A stretch of DNA of 64,000 bases from Candidatus Promineofilum glycogenicum. GTDB lineage: Bacteria; Chloroflexota; Anaerolineae; Promineifilales; Promineifilaceae. The stretch covers positions 62,001-126,000 of the forward strand of contig JADJHJ010000026.1 of NCBI GenBank assembly GCA_016707605.1, in the 5' to 3' direction. The notes under the pieces are model-generated. The model was not told the origin of the DNA. It ran no database searches and worked only from the letters and a program-made list of their open reading frames with translations. Both the position numbers and the translations under genes were made by a program. Positions 1-7,501 of this stretch are shown here, in pieces (positions within the stretch are counted from its first letter, which is position 1; each line of letters starts with the position of its first letter).

Positions 1-474
1 CGGGGCGAAGAGGGCAACGCCGTCGAGGAAGTCAGCGCCGCCGTGCGCGACATGGTGGCCGAAGTGACCGGCGCTACGCCCACCCCCTCGACCACGCCGA
101 CCCCCGCCCCGACGGGCGAGTCGAGCATCACTGTCAACGGCACCGAGCAGCCCATCGTCAACACCGGCCGCAACAACCCCGGCGGCGCGGCCACGCCCAC
201 AGCCACCCGCCCGCCCCTGCCGGCGACGATGGAGGAGGTGCGCCTCAAACTTGACGTCCTGGAGCGCACGTGGATGGAGGTGACGGTGGACAGCAGCGTC
301 GTCTTCAGCGGCATCGCCAAGGCCAACGACACCTACGAGTGGACGGCCCAGCAGGAGGCCAAAATCGTCGTCGGCAACGCCATCGGCGTCTTCGCCACGG
401 TCAACGACGTGGCCCTGGGCCGGCTGGGCGGGCGCGGCGAAAGCCACGAAGAGGTCTGGCGAACGACACAGTAA
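1..474 (+). CDS. RodZ-like DUF4115 protein, C-terminal part
   Basis: The reading frame is open from the first base, so the gene starts outside the window and only its last 157 codons are visible. The visible part has a Thr/Pro-rich linker (repeated TPTP and PTAT motifs, roughly the first third) and then a compact beta-rich domain with LDVLERTWMEVTVDSSVVFSG and YEWTAQQEAKIVVGNA-like segments. That pattern is typical of the extracytoplasmic DUF4115 domain at the C-terminus of RodZ-type cell-shape proteins. In that family a cytoplasmic helix-turn-helix and one membrane segment precede the linker; neither can be checked here. Family assignment is by motif recall and is fairly secure; involvement in cell shape is inferred. 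Confidence 0.7.
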   Translation, partial: RGEEGNAVEEVSAAVRDMVAEVTGATPTPSTTPTPAPTGESSITVNGTEQPIVNTGRNNPGGAATPTATRPPLPATMEEVRLKLDVLERTWMEVTVDSSVVFSGIAKANDTYEWTAQQEAKIVVGNAIGVFATVNDVALGRLGGRGESHEEVWRTTQ

Positions 475-530
475 TGTAGCGCGGGTTGGCAACCCGCTAT
501 TCGGATAGCGGGTTGCCAACCCGCGTTACA
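475..530. repeat. Palindromic element, family H
   Basis: A near-perfect inverted repeat with arms 475-501 and 505-530. Each arm contains GCGGGTTGGCAACCCGC, itself palindromic, flanked by TGTAGC/GTTACA. A relative lies at 14796-14859. It fills the whole gap between the RodZ-like gene and rimO, leaving rimO without a visible Shine-Dalgarno. Confidence 0.85.
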
Positions 531-534
531 ACGC

Positions 535-1938
535 ATGGCCCAACACAAAAAGCAGTTCTTCCTGCTCAGCCTCGGCTGTAGCAAAAACACCGTTGACTCC
601 AACAGCATGGCCGACCTGCTGTTGCGCGCCGGGTTCGACGCCGCCGACGACCCCGACGACGCCGGTGTGCTCATCGTCAACACCTGCGGCTTCATTGAGA
701 GCGCGCGGCAGGAGTCGGTCGGCGCGCTGCGCGAACTGGCGGCGCTGAAGGGGCCGAACCAGTTGCTCATCGCCGCCGGCTGCATGGCCCAACGCTACGG
801 CAACGAGGTCGTCGAGTGGGTTCCGGGCATCGACGGCGTCATCGGCACGCGGCGCTGGATGGACATCGTGCCCTTCGTGCGCCAGTTGCGCCGCCGCAAG
901 CACCCCGCGCCGCTCTACCACCTGCCCGACGAGGCCACCACCGTCGGCCGCGACGAACAGGGCGTGTTGCGCGTCGCCGTCCAGGGGGCCAGCGCCTATC
1001 TGAAGATCGCCGACGGCTGCCGCCGCCCGTGCGCCTTCTGCGCCATCCCGCAGATCAAGGGCAGCCACGTCAGCCGCCCGCCGGAGGCCATCGTCGCCGA
1101 GGCCGTGCGCCTGCAGGACGCGGGCATCCGCGAACTGATCATCATCTCGCAGGATACGACCGACTACGGCCACGACCTGGGGATGCGCAACGGCCTGTCG
1201 TCCCTGTTGCGCCAGATCGCCACGGCCGCGCCCGACATCCCCTGGATTCGCCTGATGTACGCCTACCCCGGCTACGTCACCGACGAGCTGATCGAGACGA
1301 TGGCCACCACGCCGCAGATTCTGCCCTACCTCGACATCCCCCTGCAGCACGGCCACCGCGAGACGCTGAAGCGCATGCGCCGCCCGGCCAACATCGAATG
1401 GGTCTACGGCACGGTCGAGAAGCTGCGCGCGGCCATGCCCGACATCGCCATCCGCACCACGTTCATCGTCGGCTACCCCGGCGAGACGGATGAGGAGTTC
1501 GACGGGCTGAAGAACTTCGTCCGCGACCTGCGCTTCGACCGCGTGGGCGCGTTCACCTACTCTTATGAAGCCTCGACCCCCTCGGCCACCGTCGCGCCGC
1601 AGGTGGATGAGGCGGTCAAGGCGGCGCGGCAGGCGGAGTTGATGGAGATTCAGCAGGGCATCTCCCTCGCGCGCAATCAGGCCCAGGTCGGCCGCGTGTT
1701 GCCCGTGCTCATCGACGGCCACGGCGACGGGCTGAGCGTCGGCCGCACCTACCGCGACGCGCCGGAGATCGACGGCCTGGTGCTCATCCCCGGCGAGCTG
1801 CCGCTGGGCGAGATCGTGCCCATCCGCATCGACGGAGCCATGACCTACGACCTGACCGGCGTGCCGGATATTCAGGAGAAACCACAGATTACACAGATTT
1901 CACAGATTCAAATTCTTCAATCTGTGAAATCTGCGTAA
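535..1938 (+). CDS. rimO: Ribosomal protein S12 methylthiotransferase RimO
   Basis: RimO is a radical-SAM enzyme that adds a methylthio group to an Asp of ribosomal protein S12. The N-terminal UPF0004 domain shows the three cluster cysteines in LGCSKN, NTCGF and AAGCMAQ. The radical-SAM motif CRRPCAFC follows near residue 162, and a TRAM domain closes the protein (VGRVLPVLIDG to MTYDLTG). Length, 467 residues, is slightly above the family norm. The excess is the last 20 or so residues, which are translated from the left arm and part of the right arm of an intergenic palindrome; the stop codon at 1936-1938 lies inside that palindrome. The start ATG follows another repeat directly and has no clear ribosome-binding site. 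Function is confident; the role of the tail is unknown. Confidence 0.95.
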   Translation: MAQHKKQFFLLSLGCSKNTVDSNSMADLLLRAGFDAADDPDDAGVLIVNTCGFIESARQESVGALRELAALKGPNQLLIAAGCMAQRYGNEVVEWVPGIDGVIGTRRWMDIVPFVRQLRRRKHPAPLYHLPDEATTVGRDEQGVLRVAVQGASAYLKIADGCRRPCAFCAIPQIKGSHVSRPPEAIVAEAVRLQDAGIRELIIISQDTTDYGHDLGMRNGLSSLLRQIATAAPDIPWIRLMYAYPGYVTDELIETMATTPQILPYLDIPLQHGHRETLKRMRRPANIEWVYGTVEKLRAAMPDIAIRTTFIVGYPGETDEEFDGLKNFVRDLRFDRVGAFTYSYEASTPSATVAPQVDEAVKAARQAELMEIQQGISLARNQAQVGRVLPVLIDGHGDGLSVGRTYRDAPEIDGLVLIPGELPLGEIVPIRIDGAMTYDLTGVPDIQEKPQITQISQIQILQSVKSA

Positions 1939-1948
1939 TCTGTGGTTT
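1879..1948. repeat. Palindromic element, family A, overlapping the rimO 3' end
   Basis: Inverted repeat with 30-base arms at 1879-1908 and 1919-1948, built on the words CCACAGATTAC and TTTCACAGATT. Further copies lie at 8184-8322, 10743-10813, 21431-21573 (variant) and 63591-63741. Here it encodes the rimO C-terminus and stop codon. Confidence 0.9.
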
Positions 1949-1966
1949 CTTCTTCTTCCTAAATCT

Positions 1967-2518
1967 ATGAAGCGCGAAAGGCTGGAGTGGCTGGCTCTCA
2001 TTGTCCTGGTCGCCCTCTTGGGTGGCGGTTGGATCGTCCTGTCGCGCGAGACGGAGGCCGACAACCAGCCCATCGCGCTGACGACCGCGCCCTACGTCGG
2101 CGCGCTGGCCCCCGACTTCACCGCCCAGACCCACGACGGCGCAAACTTCACCCTGAGCGACTTCACCGCCAACGGCGGCACACCCGTAGTGCTCAACTTC
2201 TGGGCCACCTGGTGCCCCCCCTGCCGCGTGGAGATGCCCCACTTCGAGGCCGCCGCCCAGCTCTACGGCGACGACGTGGCCGTGCTGGGCGTCAATCAGG
2301 CCGAGTCGGCCGCGACCATCGCCGCCTACGCCCGCGACCACGGCCTGAGCTACCCGCTGCTGGTCGACGAAGAGATGACCATCAACCACCTCTACGGCAT
2401 CCTCAACCTGCCGACGACTATCTTCATCGACGCCAACGGCATCGTCCGCGAAGTGCTCGTCGGCACGATGAGCCGGGCGGTGTTGGAGGAACGCATCGAG
2501 AAGCTAGTAGGCCAGTAA
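1967..2518 (+). CDS. TlpA-like membrane-anchored thiol:disulfide oxidoreductase
   Basis: A 183-residue thioredoxin-fold protein with an N-terminal signal anchor (hydrophobic LALIVLVALLGGGWIVL, about residues 8-24). The AhpC-TSA/Redoxin-type domain carries the WCPPC active site in NFWATWCPPCRVEMP near residue 80, and the cis-Pro loop LNLPTTIFID. Such proteins face outward and reduce or isomerise disulfides, for example in cytochrome c maturation or on lipoproteins. The next gene encodes an Lgt-like membrane protein, and the two are likely co-transcribed although a tandem repeat separates them. The last residues and stop come from the start of that repeat. There is no obvious Shine-Dalgarno. 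Family is confident; the substrate is unknown. Confidence 0.9.
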   Translation: MKRERLEWLALIVLVALLGGGWIVLSRETEADNQPIALTTAPYVGALAPDFTAQTHDGANFTLSDFTANGGTPVVLNFWATWCPPCRVEMPHFEAAAQLYGDDVAVLGVNQAESAATIAAYARDHGLSYPLLVDEEMTINHLYGILNLPTTIFIDANGIVREVLVGTMSRAVLEERIEKLVGQ

Positions 2519-2671
2519 GCCAGTAGGTCAGTGAGCCAGTAGGTCAGTAAGCCAGTAGGTCAGTAGGGCAGTCAGGCCAACAGACCCACAGACCCACTGA
2601 CCACGACCCACTGACCTACTGACCACTGACCCACTGACCCACTGACCCACTGACCCACTGACCTACTGACC
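2519..2671. repeat. Tandem/inverted short repeat, family C
   Basis: Roughly ten imperfect copies of CCAGTAGGTCAGTAAG-like units, then about ten of the complementary CCCACTGACCTACTGA type, so the block forms a large imperfect hairpin. The same words recur at 9925-10013, 12425-12492 and 30513-30571. The units are too short and unspaced for a CRISPR array. Confidence 0.85.
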
Positions 2672-3420
2672 ATGCTCCCTTCCTAAACCTCGGCCCCCTC
2701 GCCCTGCCCACCGGCCCGCTGGTCTACCTGCTCGGCGTCTGGCTGGCGCTATTCGCCGTGGATCGGGCGGCGCGGCGGCTGGGGCTGGACGCCGAGCGCC
2801 ACTACGCCCTGGCCACGACGGCCGTGCTGGCCGGCTTCGTCGGCGCGCGGCTGGTGTTCGTGCTGCTCCACTGGCCCTCCTATGACGACAACCTGCTGGG
2901 CATCATCTGGCCGCTGACCAGTGGCTACAACGCCGCCGGCGGGGCGCTCATCGGCGCGGCGGCGGCGTTCTTCTACGGCCGCTGGCGTCGCCTGGCGCTG
3001 TGGCCGGCGCTCGACGCCCTGGCCCCCGGCCTGCTGCTCTTCCTCATCGCCGTCAGTCTGGCCGACTTCCTGGGCGGCGCGGGCTACGGTTCGCTGACAA
3101 GTATGCCCTGGGGCATCACCGTCTTCGGCGTGCGGCGGCACGCGGTGCAGCTATACGAAGCACTGGCGGGGGTGGCGGCGCTGGGCGTGTGGTGGGCGGC
3201 GACGTCCCCCCGGCTGCGCGGCGCGGCAGGGCGGCCGTTCCTGTGGGCGGCGGCGGTCTATGCCGGTGGGCGGCTGCTGGTGGACGCCTACCAGGAGAAC
3301 GCGGCGCTGGTCAGCGGGTTTCACGTGACGCAGATTGGGGCGCTGGTCGTGCTGCTGGCGGCGCTGGGGTTGCTGGCCGGGTCGGTCTGGCGGCAAAATG
3401 AAACTCAGGCCGCTGAGTAG
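2672..3420 (+). CDS. Prolipoprotein diacylglyceryl transferase-like membrane protein (5' frameshift)
   Basis: A polytopic membrane protein of the Lgt fold. Reading the frame of the main body backwards from 2758 gives FLNLGPLALPTGPLVYLLGVWLAL-like sequence, the classic Lgt N-terminus. The only suitable ATG, at 2672, is one frame off and hits TAA at 2684. One extra C in the CCC run at 2677-2679 would restore M-L-P-F-L-N-L-G, so I place the true start at 2672 with a one-base deletion. The catalytic RxGNFxNxE region reads SLADFLGGAGYG, lacking the key Arg and Asn. The HPxQLYE motif is represented by RRHAVQLYEA. It is therefore an Lgt-like paralogue whose transferase activity is doubtful. It sits beside a TlpA-like protein, suggesting an envelope role. 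Confidence 0.75.
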
Positions 3421-3448
3421 ACCTGTACCTCGCGCCTGATTTGTTCGG

Positions 3449-3922
3449 CTAAGGCCTAATCCCACACAACATCTGCCGAATCTCCCCCAAATGGTGCGCC
3501 GTATGGACGACCACGGCCAACGCCCCGCCGACGCGGTTGTCATCGTCCCACGAGTCGAACCCCTCCATCGTCGCCCGGACGCGGCGGTAGCTGGTCTGTA
3601 ACTCCGCCTTCAGCCGCGCCCACTCCTCCTCCGTCACCGCGCCCACCTGCCAGCTCGACGCCCAATCGGCCTGCTCGGTGCGCGTCGCCAGCATGTACTC
3701 CTCCATCACGTCCAGGTAGAAGCGCACGTGGTTGACCTGCGCCGCCAGCGTGGCGCAACGGCCGCTGGTGGCCCGCGACGCCTCCTCGGCGGTGATGTCG
3801 GCCAGCGTCTCGAACAGCGATGTGCCCCTATCCAGGAAGATGCCGTAGACGCTCTCGAACGCTTCGGTCAACAGGCCAAACAGGGTATAGGTTAGTCGTT
3901 CGACGGGGATTTGTTGGCTCAC
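3449..3922 (-). CDS. DinB-like four-helix-bundle protein
   Basis: A 157-residue protein with the pattern of the DinB/YfiT superfamily, four helices with a metal site. The conserved histidines appear in AAQVNHVRFYLDVM (middle) and VVVHTAHHLGEIRQML (C-terminus), the usual His triad. Members act as thiol-dependent transferases or have no known function. I chose GTG at 3922 because GGAGG lies five bases upstream on the coding strand; a GTG at 3934 is also open but poorly placed. Its 5' side faces the STAS-ATP-grasp gene on the same strand, with 38 bases between. Family moderately certain, function unknown. Confidence 0.75.
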   Translation of the reverse strand: MSQQIPVERLTYTLFGLLTEAFESVYGIFLDRGTSLFETLADITAEEASRATSGRCATLAAQVNHVRFYLDVMEEYMLATRTEQADWASSWQVGAVTEEEWARLKAELQTSYRRVRATMEGFDSWDDDNRVGGALAVVVHTAHHLGEIRQMLCGIRP

Positions 3923-3959
3923 TATGTCCTCCACAGACGGTAATCTCGTGTTGTCGTTC

Positions 3960-5717
3960 TCAGGCCGGGACGATGGGGAATTGTATCATGGCCAGCAGCC
4001 CATCCAATATCGCACTCGCCTCGCAGATAGAGCCTGCGGCGACGACGATCTCGCCCAGCGCATCCGGCACGCCGCGGTCAGGGCCAATGACCGTCTGGCC
4101 GGCGGTCACGGTGACCTTCTTGTGAATCAGGTGCGGCTCGACAATATCCGCCAGGAAGTCGGTGTGGGTGATGACCCCGGAGGTGGGACAGGGCAGATAG
4201 GAGGTCAGGATATAGGCCAATGGCTGCGCTGCCTTCTGTGGGTGGGTGGGCAGGCCCAGACGGGTCATCAGGTAGTGGCCGACGAGGTCTACCCCCCAGA
4301 CCCATCTGTGAAGCTTGGCCACAGACAGCCCGCCGATGCGCGCGTTGACTTCAATCAGGCGCGGCCCTTCGGCGGTGTACTTGAGTTCGACGTGAAACGA
4401 CCCCTCGCTGAAGCCCATCGCCTGCAAGACGCACGCGGTGAAGGCGATCATCTCCGCCTGTTTGTCCTCTGGGAAGTCGGGCGGCATCTGCGAGCCAATC
4501 TCGCGCAGGTACGGTTGCGGCAAGTCGCGGCAGACGGCGGCATAGGCCACCTGGCCCCGCGACAGGAGAACGTCCACGTCGAACTCCTCCCCGTCGAGGA
4601 ACTGCTCCAGCGTCATGTCGAACCCCTTGGCCCAGACCAACTCCTCCTCATCGTTGCTATGCACGCCGCTGGTCTTCAGGTGGCCGCGCACGGCCGCCAT
4701 CGTCTGCTCATAGCGCCGCGCCAGGTCGGCTTCGTCGGCGACAAAATAGGTAGAAACGGAGCTGGCCCCGGAGACGGGCTTGAGCACGGCCGGAAAGCCG
4801 ACGTGGGCCGCGGCGGCGGCCAGATCATCGGCGGCGCGGATGCGATAGAAACGGGGCGAGGGGATGCCCGCCTCGACGCACACCTCGCGGGTCAGGGTCT
4901 TGTCGCGGCAGTAGGCGGCCGACAGGAACGGGTGGCCGGTTCGTTTCAACCCCTGGGCCAACAGCGCTGTCAGTGGCCCGGCGAACTCCTCGAACGTGGC
5001 CACGCCGTCGAACTCCAGGTTGCTCCGGCGCACGGCCGCCAGCGCCCGGTCGGCCAGACTATCCTCCGGTTGCAGGTCGACCTCGATGAACTGCTCGAAC
5101 AGCCCCCCGACTTCGGCCTGCGTCCAGTGGCCGGGGCCATCGAGCACGACCAGCCTGGCTCCCAACTGCCGCGCGCGCTCGTACATGAACCGCTTGCCGG
5201 GGTAGCTGCCCATGACGATCAGGAAGCGTTTGCCTTGCAGGGCGGCCAGAGCCTTGTCGGCTGCGGCAGGATCAAAGGGAAAGATCGTTGCCGGCTGGTC
5301 GTCCATGGCCGTGGCGCTCCCTCCGTCGGGTTCGCCAAACGAATCCAGCGCCGCCTGCCGGTCGCTGAAGATGTTGAAGATCATCTCGAAACCGGAAATC
5401 CTGAGCGTGCGGGCCACGGCGGGGGGCGGGCTGAGGAGTTTCAGGTAGGGTGACTTGAAGCTGGCGGTGGCGGTGGTCTGGCCTTCGCCCTGACCGGCCT
5501 GCCCCGTCTGGGCGCGCAACATCTCATCGATGGCGATCAGGGCGCGCATGCCGGCGCTGCCCATGAACGATACGCCCGATAGATCGAGCACAAGGTGGCG
5601 CGCCCCCTGGCGTTGGGCCTCGGCCGCGGCCGCCTCCAACTGCGGGCCTGTCTGCGCGTCGATCTCCCCCCGCACATCGAGGATAGCCAGTTGGCTGTCA
5701 AGTGAGCAAGTCGGCAA
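3960..5717 (-). CDS. STAS domain fused to an ATP-grasp ligase
   Basis: A 585-residue fusion. The first ~130 residues are a STAS (anti-anti-sigma-like) domain: LDVRGEIDAQTGPQLE, then HLVLDLSGVSFMGSAGMRAL with the phosphorylatable Ser region, then a long polar linker and IFNIFSDRQAALDSF. From about residue 165 an ATP-grasp carboxylate-amine ligase follows: N-terminal Rossmann-like part (FLIVMGSYPGKRFMYERARQLG), ATP-binding loop FPAVLKPVSGASSVSTY, and metal/ATP residues in SFHVELKYTAEGPRLIEVNARIGG. ATP-grasp ligases of this type join an acid to an amine, often making dipeptides or modified amino acids. A fused STAS domain is unusual. The start overlaps the end of the upstream PIN gene by 20 bases, suggesting co-transcription. 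Substrate unknown. Confidence 0.85.
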   Translation of the reverse strand: MPTCSLDSQLAILDVRGEIDAQTGPQLEAAAAEAQRQGARHLVLDLSGVSFMGSAGMRALIAIDEMLRAQTGQAGQGEGQTTATASFKSPYLKLLSPPPAVARTLRISGFEMIFNIFSDRQAALDSFGEPDGGSATAMDDQPATIFPFDPAAADKALAALQGKRFLIVMGSYPGKRFMYERARQLGARLVVLDGPGHWTQAEVGGLFEQFIEVDLQPEDSLADRALAAVRRSNLEFDGVATFEEFAGPLTALLAQGLKRTGHPFLSAAYCRDKTLTREVCVEAGIPSPRFYRIRAADDLAAAAAHVGFPAVLKPVSGASSVSTYFVADEADLARRYEQTMAAVRGHLKTSGVHSNDEEELVWAKGFDMTLEQFLDGEEFDVDVLLSRGQVAYAAVCRDLPQPYLREIGSQMPPDFPEDKQAEMIAFTACVLQAMGFSEGSFHVELKYTAEGPRLIEVNARIGGLSVAKLHRWVWGVDLVGHYLMTRLGLPTHPQKAAQPLAYILTSYLPCPTSGVITHTDFLADIVEPHLIHKKVTVTAGQTVIGPDRGVPDALGEIVVAAGSICEASAILDGLLAMIQFPIVPA

Positions 5718-6120
5718 AGTCGGCCGGGGTGACGATAGCGACGCCGGCGATTTGCTCCAGAACGAGCAAGTCCTTGTCGCCGGTCACGAGATAGTCAGCT
5801 TCACCAATTACGGCGTAGGCGATTAGGTAGTCGTCTTTGCGGTCCCTTCCAATGGCTGGAATAGCTCCTTCTATGGGCGCTACACTCTCGGCCAACTCGC
5901 TCAATATGGTTCGCAAGACGCCAAGTTGTTGTGAGTTAATTTTGTTGGCCAGGTGTGGCTTATTCATGACGGTTTCAGTCAGTTCATCAAGTACCTCATC
6001 AGGCAAAAGTAGAGTGAACCGTTCCGCTAGAAGCGCCTCCATGATCGCCTGGATAGAACCACCACGTCCAGGAGAGAGCAGATGGCTAATGAAGACATTG
6101 GTGTCGAGTAGGACCCTCAT
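5698..6120 (-). CDS. PIN-domain toxin (VapC-like ribonuclease)
   Basis: A 140-residue PIN-domain protein. The metal-binding acidic residues appear as LLDTNVFIS (D6), PDEVLDELTE, the central DRKDDYLIAYA, and TGDKDLLVL near the C-terminus. PIN toxins of type II modules are Mg-dependent RNases that cut tRNA or mRNA and are held inactive by a bound antitoxin. Its ATG overlaps the stop of the upstream antitoxin gene in the four-base ATGA arrangement at 6117-6120, the standard operon layout. All expected acidic positions are present, so it looks active. Target RNA is unknown. Confidence 0.9.
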   Translation of the reverse strand: MRVLLDTNVFISHLLSPGRGGSIQAIMEALLAERFTLLLPDEVLDELTETVMNKPHLANKINSQQLGVLRTILSELAESVAPIEGAIPAIGRDRKDDYLIAYAVIGEADYLVTGDKDLLVLEQIAGVAIVTPADFADLLT

Positions 6121-6458
6121 GACTCATCATCGCGCTCGAACTTGACTACACCTTTAGCAATCAGCTGATCGATTGCTGTCCTGGTGATCTCGTCGGCGAT
6201 GGCATCAGCCTCTTCAACGGTTATAGCCTCGTTCTGAGCCTGTACCTCGCGGGCAAGTTCTTGTAGCCGCGCCACCGCCGCCGCCCGCCGCGCGCGCTCT
6301 TTCAGCGCCTGAATCTCTTCATACTCCTTGAACGGCACAATGACGACCTGCGGATAGCCGCGACTTTGAATAATCACGTCGTCGCCTGTCTTCACCGCCC
6401 ACCTCATCAAGTCGGCCAGTTTTGCTTTGGCTTCCGTTGCCGATACCGAACGCGTCAT
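6117..6458 (-). CDS. Phd/YefM-family antitoxin
   Basis: A 113-residue protein whose N-terminus (MTRSVSATEAKAKLADLMRWA...GDDVIIQSRGYPQVVIVPFKEYEEI) is the Phd/YefM DNA-binding fold. A long charged C-terminal helix (ALKERARRAAAVARLQELAREVQ) would wrap the toxin. The start at 6458 is chosen because GGAGG lies five bases upstream; an upstream in-frame start at 6509 would add 17 residues with no ribosome-binding site. It precedes and overlaps the PIN toxin, and in such modules the antitoxin usually represses the shared promoter. The C-terminus (TAIDQLIAKGVVKFERDDES) is longer than average. Confidence 0.88.
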   Translation of the reverse strand: MTRSVSATEAKAKLADLMRWAVKTGDDVIIQSRGYPQVVIVPFKEYEEIQALKERARRAAAVARLQELAREVQAQNEAITVEEADAIADEITRTAIDQLIAKGVVKFERDDES

Positions 6459-6563
6459 GAGTACCTCCGCCCACGAAATGGTTATTTCAATAACTATTAT
6501 ACCGATCAATTCACTGGTCGTCTAACCATCTATCGAATTCCAATGCCGGTTACGAATTGCCCC

Positions 6564-6594
6564 TTGACATTGACGCAACGTCATAGTTTATTAT
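6564..6594 (+). promoter_or_regulatory. MerR-type promoter/operator
   Basis: TTGACA at 6564-6569 and TATTAT at 6589-6594 are separated by 19 bases, the overlong spacer typical of MerR-controlled promoters. Inside the spacer lies the perfect palindrome TGACG-CAA-CGTCA (6571-6583), the likely binding site of the MerR-TipAS protein encoded 26 bases downstream. Autoregulation is inferred. Confidence 0.8.
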
Positions 6595-6619
6595 CCGGCG
6601 TGGATTGAGGAAACAGACA

Positions 6620-7402
6620 ATGACCCGCACCGCCAACGGCAACCAGGCGACCTACACCGTCAAACAACTGGCCGACCTGGCCGGGGTGACGCCGCGCACA
6701 CTGCGCCACTACGACGCCATCGGCCTGCTGCGGCCGTCGGCGGTGGGCGACAACGGCTATCGCTACTACGATGATGCCGCCGCGCTGCGCCTCCAGCAGA
6801 TCCTGTTCTACCGCGAGATGGGCATGGAACTAAGCGCCATCCGCGCCGTGCTGGACGCACCGGAGTTCGAGACGGCGGCGGCGCTGGAGCGCCATCGGGC
6901 GGCTCTGTCGGCGCGGGCCGGCCGTCTGCAACACCTCATTCACACCATCGACAGGACGCTATTGCACCTGAAAGGAGAGATCGAAATGACGACCCAAGAC
7001 CTGTTCGCGGGCTTCGACGAAGAGACGCAGGCCCGCTATGAGAAGGAGGCGGCCGAGATGTACGATCCCAAAGTGGTAGCCGAATCGAGCCGGCGCTGGA
7101 AGAGCTACACCGCCGAGGACAAGGCGCGCATCCAGCGCGAGGGCGGGCAAATCTATCAGGACATGGTCGCCCTGCTGGGCCGCGACCCGGCCGACGCCGA
7201 GGTGCAGGCCGTCGTCGCCCGCTGGCACGACAACCTGCGCGCCTTCTACGAGCCGACGCCCGACATCCTGCGCGGGCTGGGCCAGGCCTACGCCGAGCAG
7301 CCGGAGTTCAGCGCCTTCTTCGCCGCCCTCCACCCCGACCTGCCGGCGTTCCTGAGCCGGGCGATTGACGCCTACGTTGCTGCCGGCGCGGCTGGCCGCT
7401 GA
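6620..7402 (+). CDS. MerR-family activator with TipAS effector domain
   Basis: A 260-residue regulator. The N-terminal winged helix (YTVKQLADLAGVTPRTLRHYDAIGLLRP, then GYRYYDDAALRLQQILFYREMGM) is MerR-type, followed by a dimerisation coiled coil (LERHRAALSARAGRLQHLIHTIDRTL). The C-terminal ~130 residues (FAGFDEETQARYEKEAAEMYD to the end) are a TipAS domain, the globin-like all-helical pocket that in TipAL binds thiopeptide antibiotics. An internal ATG (MTTQDLFAGF, near 6986) preceded by AAAGGAG could start a free TipAS protein, as tipA genes are known to do; the match here is striking. ATG at 6620 is preferred over TTG at 6605. It probably activates its own promoter on ligand binding. Confidence 0.93.
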   Translation: MTRTANGNQATYTVKQLADLAGVTPRTLRHYDAIGLLRPSAVGDNGYRYYDDAAALRLQQILFYREMGMELSAIRAVLDAPEFETAAALERHRAALSARAGRLQHLIHTIDRTLLHLKGEIEMTTQDLFAGFDEETQARYEKEAAEMYDPKVVAESSRRWKSYTAEDKARIQREGGQIYQDMVALLGRDPADAEVQAVVARWHDNLRAFYEPTPDILRGLGQAYAEQPEFSAFFAALHPDLPAFLSRAIDAYVAAGAAGR

Positions 7403-7421
7403 GCAAACAAATCTCTGGCTT

Positions 7422-7455
7422 AGAAACCGAGTTTCTCAGAAGAAACTCGGTTTCT
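7422..7455. repeat. Palindromic element, family G, terminator-like
   Basis: Perfect 15-base arms AGAAACCGAGTTTCT (7422-7436) and its complement (7441-7455) around loop CAGA, followed by TTTGTTT. It could terminate the MerR transcript. The same arms occur inside a sensor-kinase gene at 57821-57854, so it is a mobile-type repeat rather than a dedicated terminator. Confidence 0.8.
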
Positions 7456-7501
7456 TTGTTTATATGCTATAGTGTTGGTTGCAAGGTCACAGGTGTAAAC
7501 A

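Noticed and set aside
2519..2671. Possible CRISPR array
   Set aside because: Units are 8-16 bases, contiguous and variable, with complementary halves; there are no spacers of even length and no cas genes.
3924..5453. Long open frame on the plus strand opposite the STAS-ATP-grasp gene
   Set aside because: It is the antisense shadow of a gene with clear domains; its translation is low-complexity and similar to nothing. The same holds for other long opposite-strand frames over rimO, metG, ettA, dnaX and pheT.
7422..7455. Dedicated terminator of the MerR gene
   Set aside because: The same arms occur inside a kinase gene, so it is a dispersed repeat; terminator activity may be incidental.
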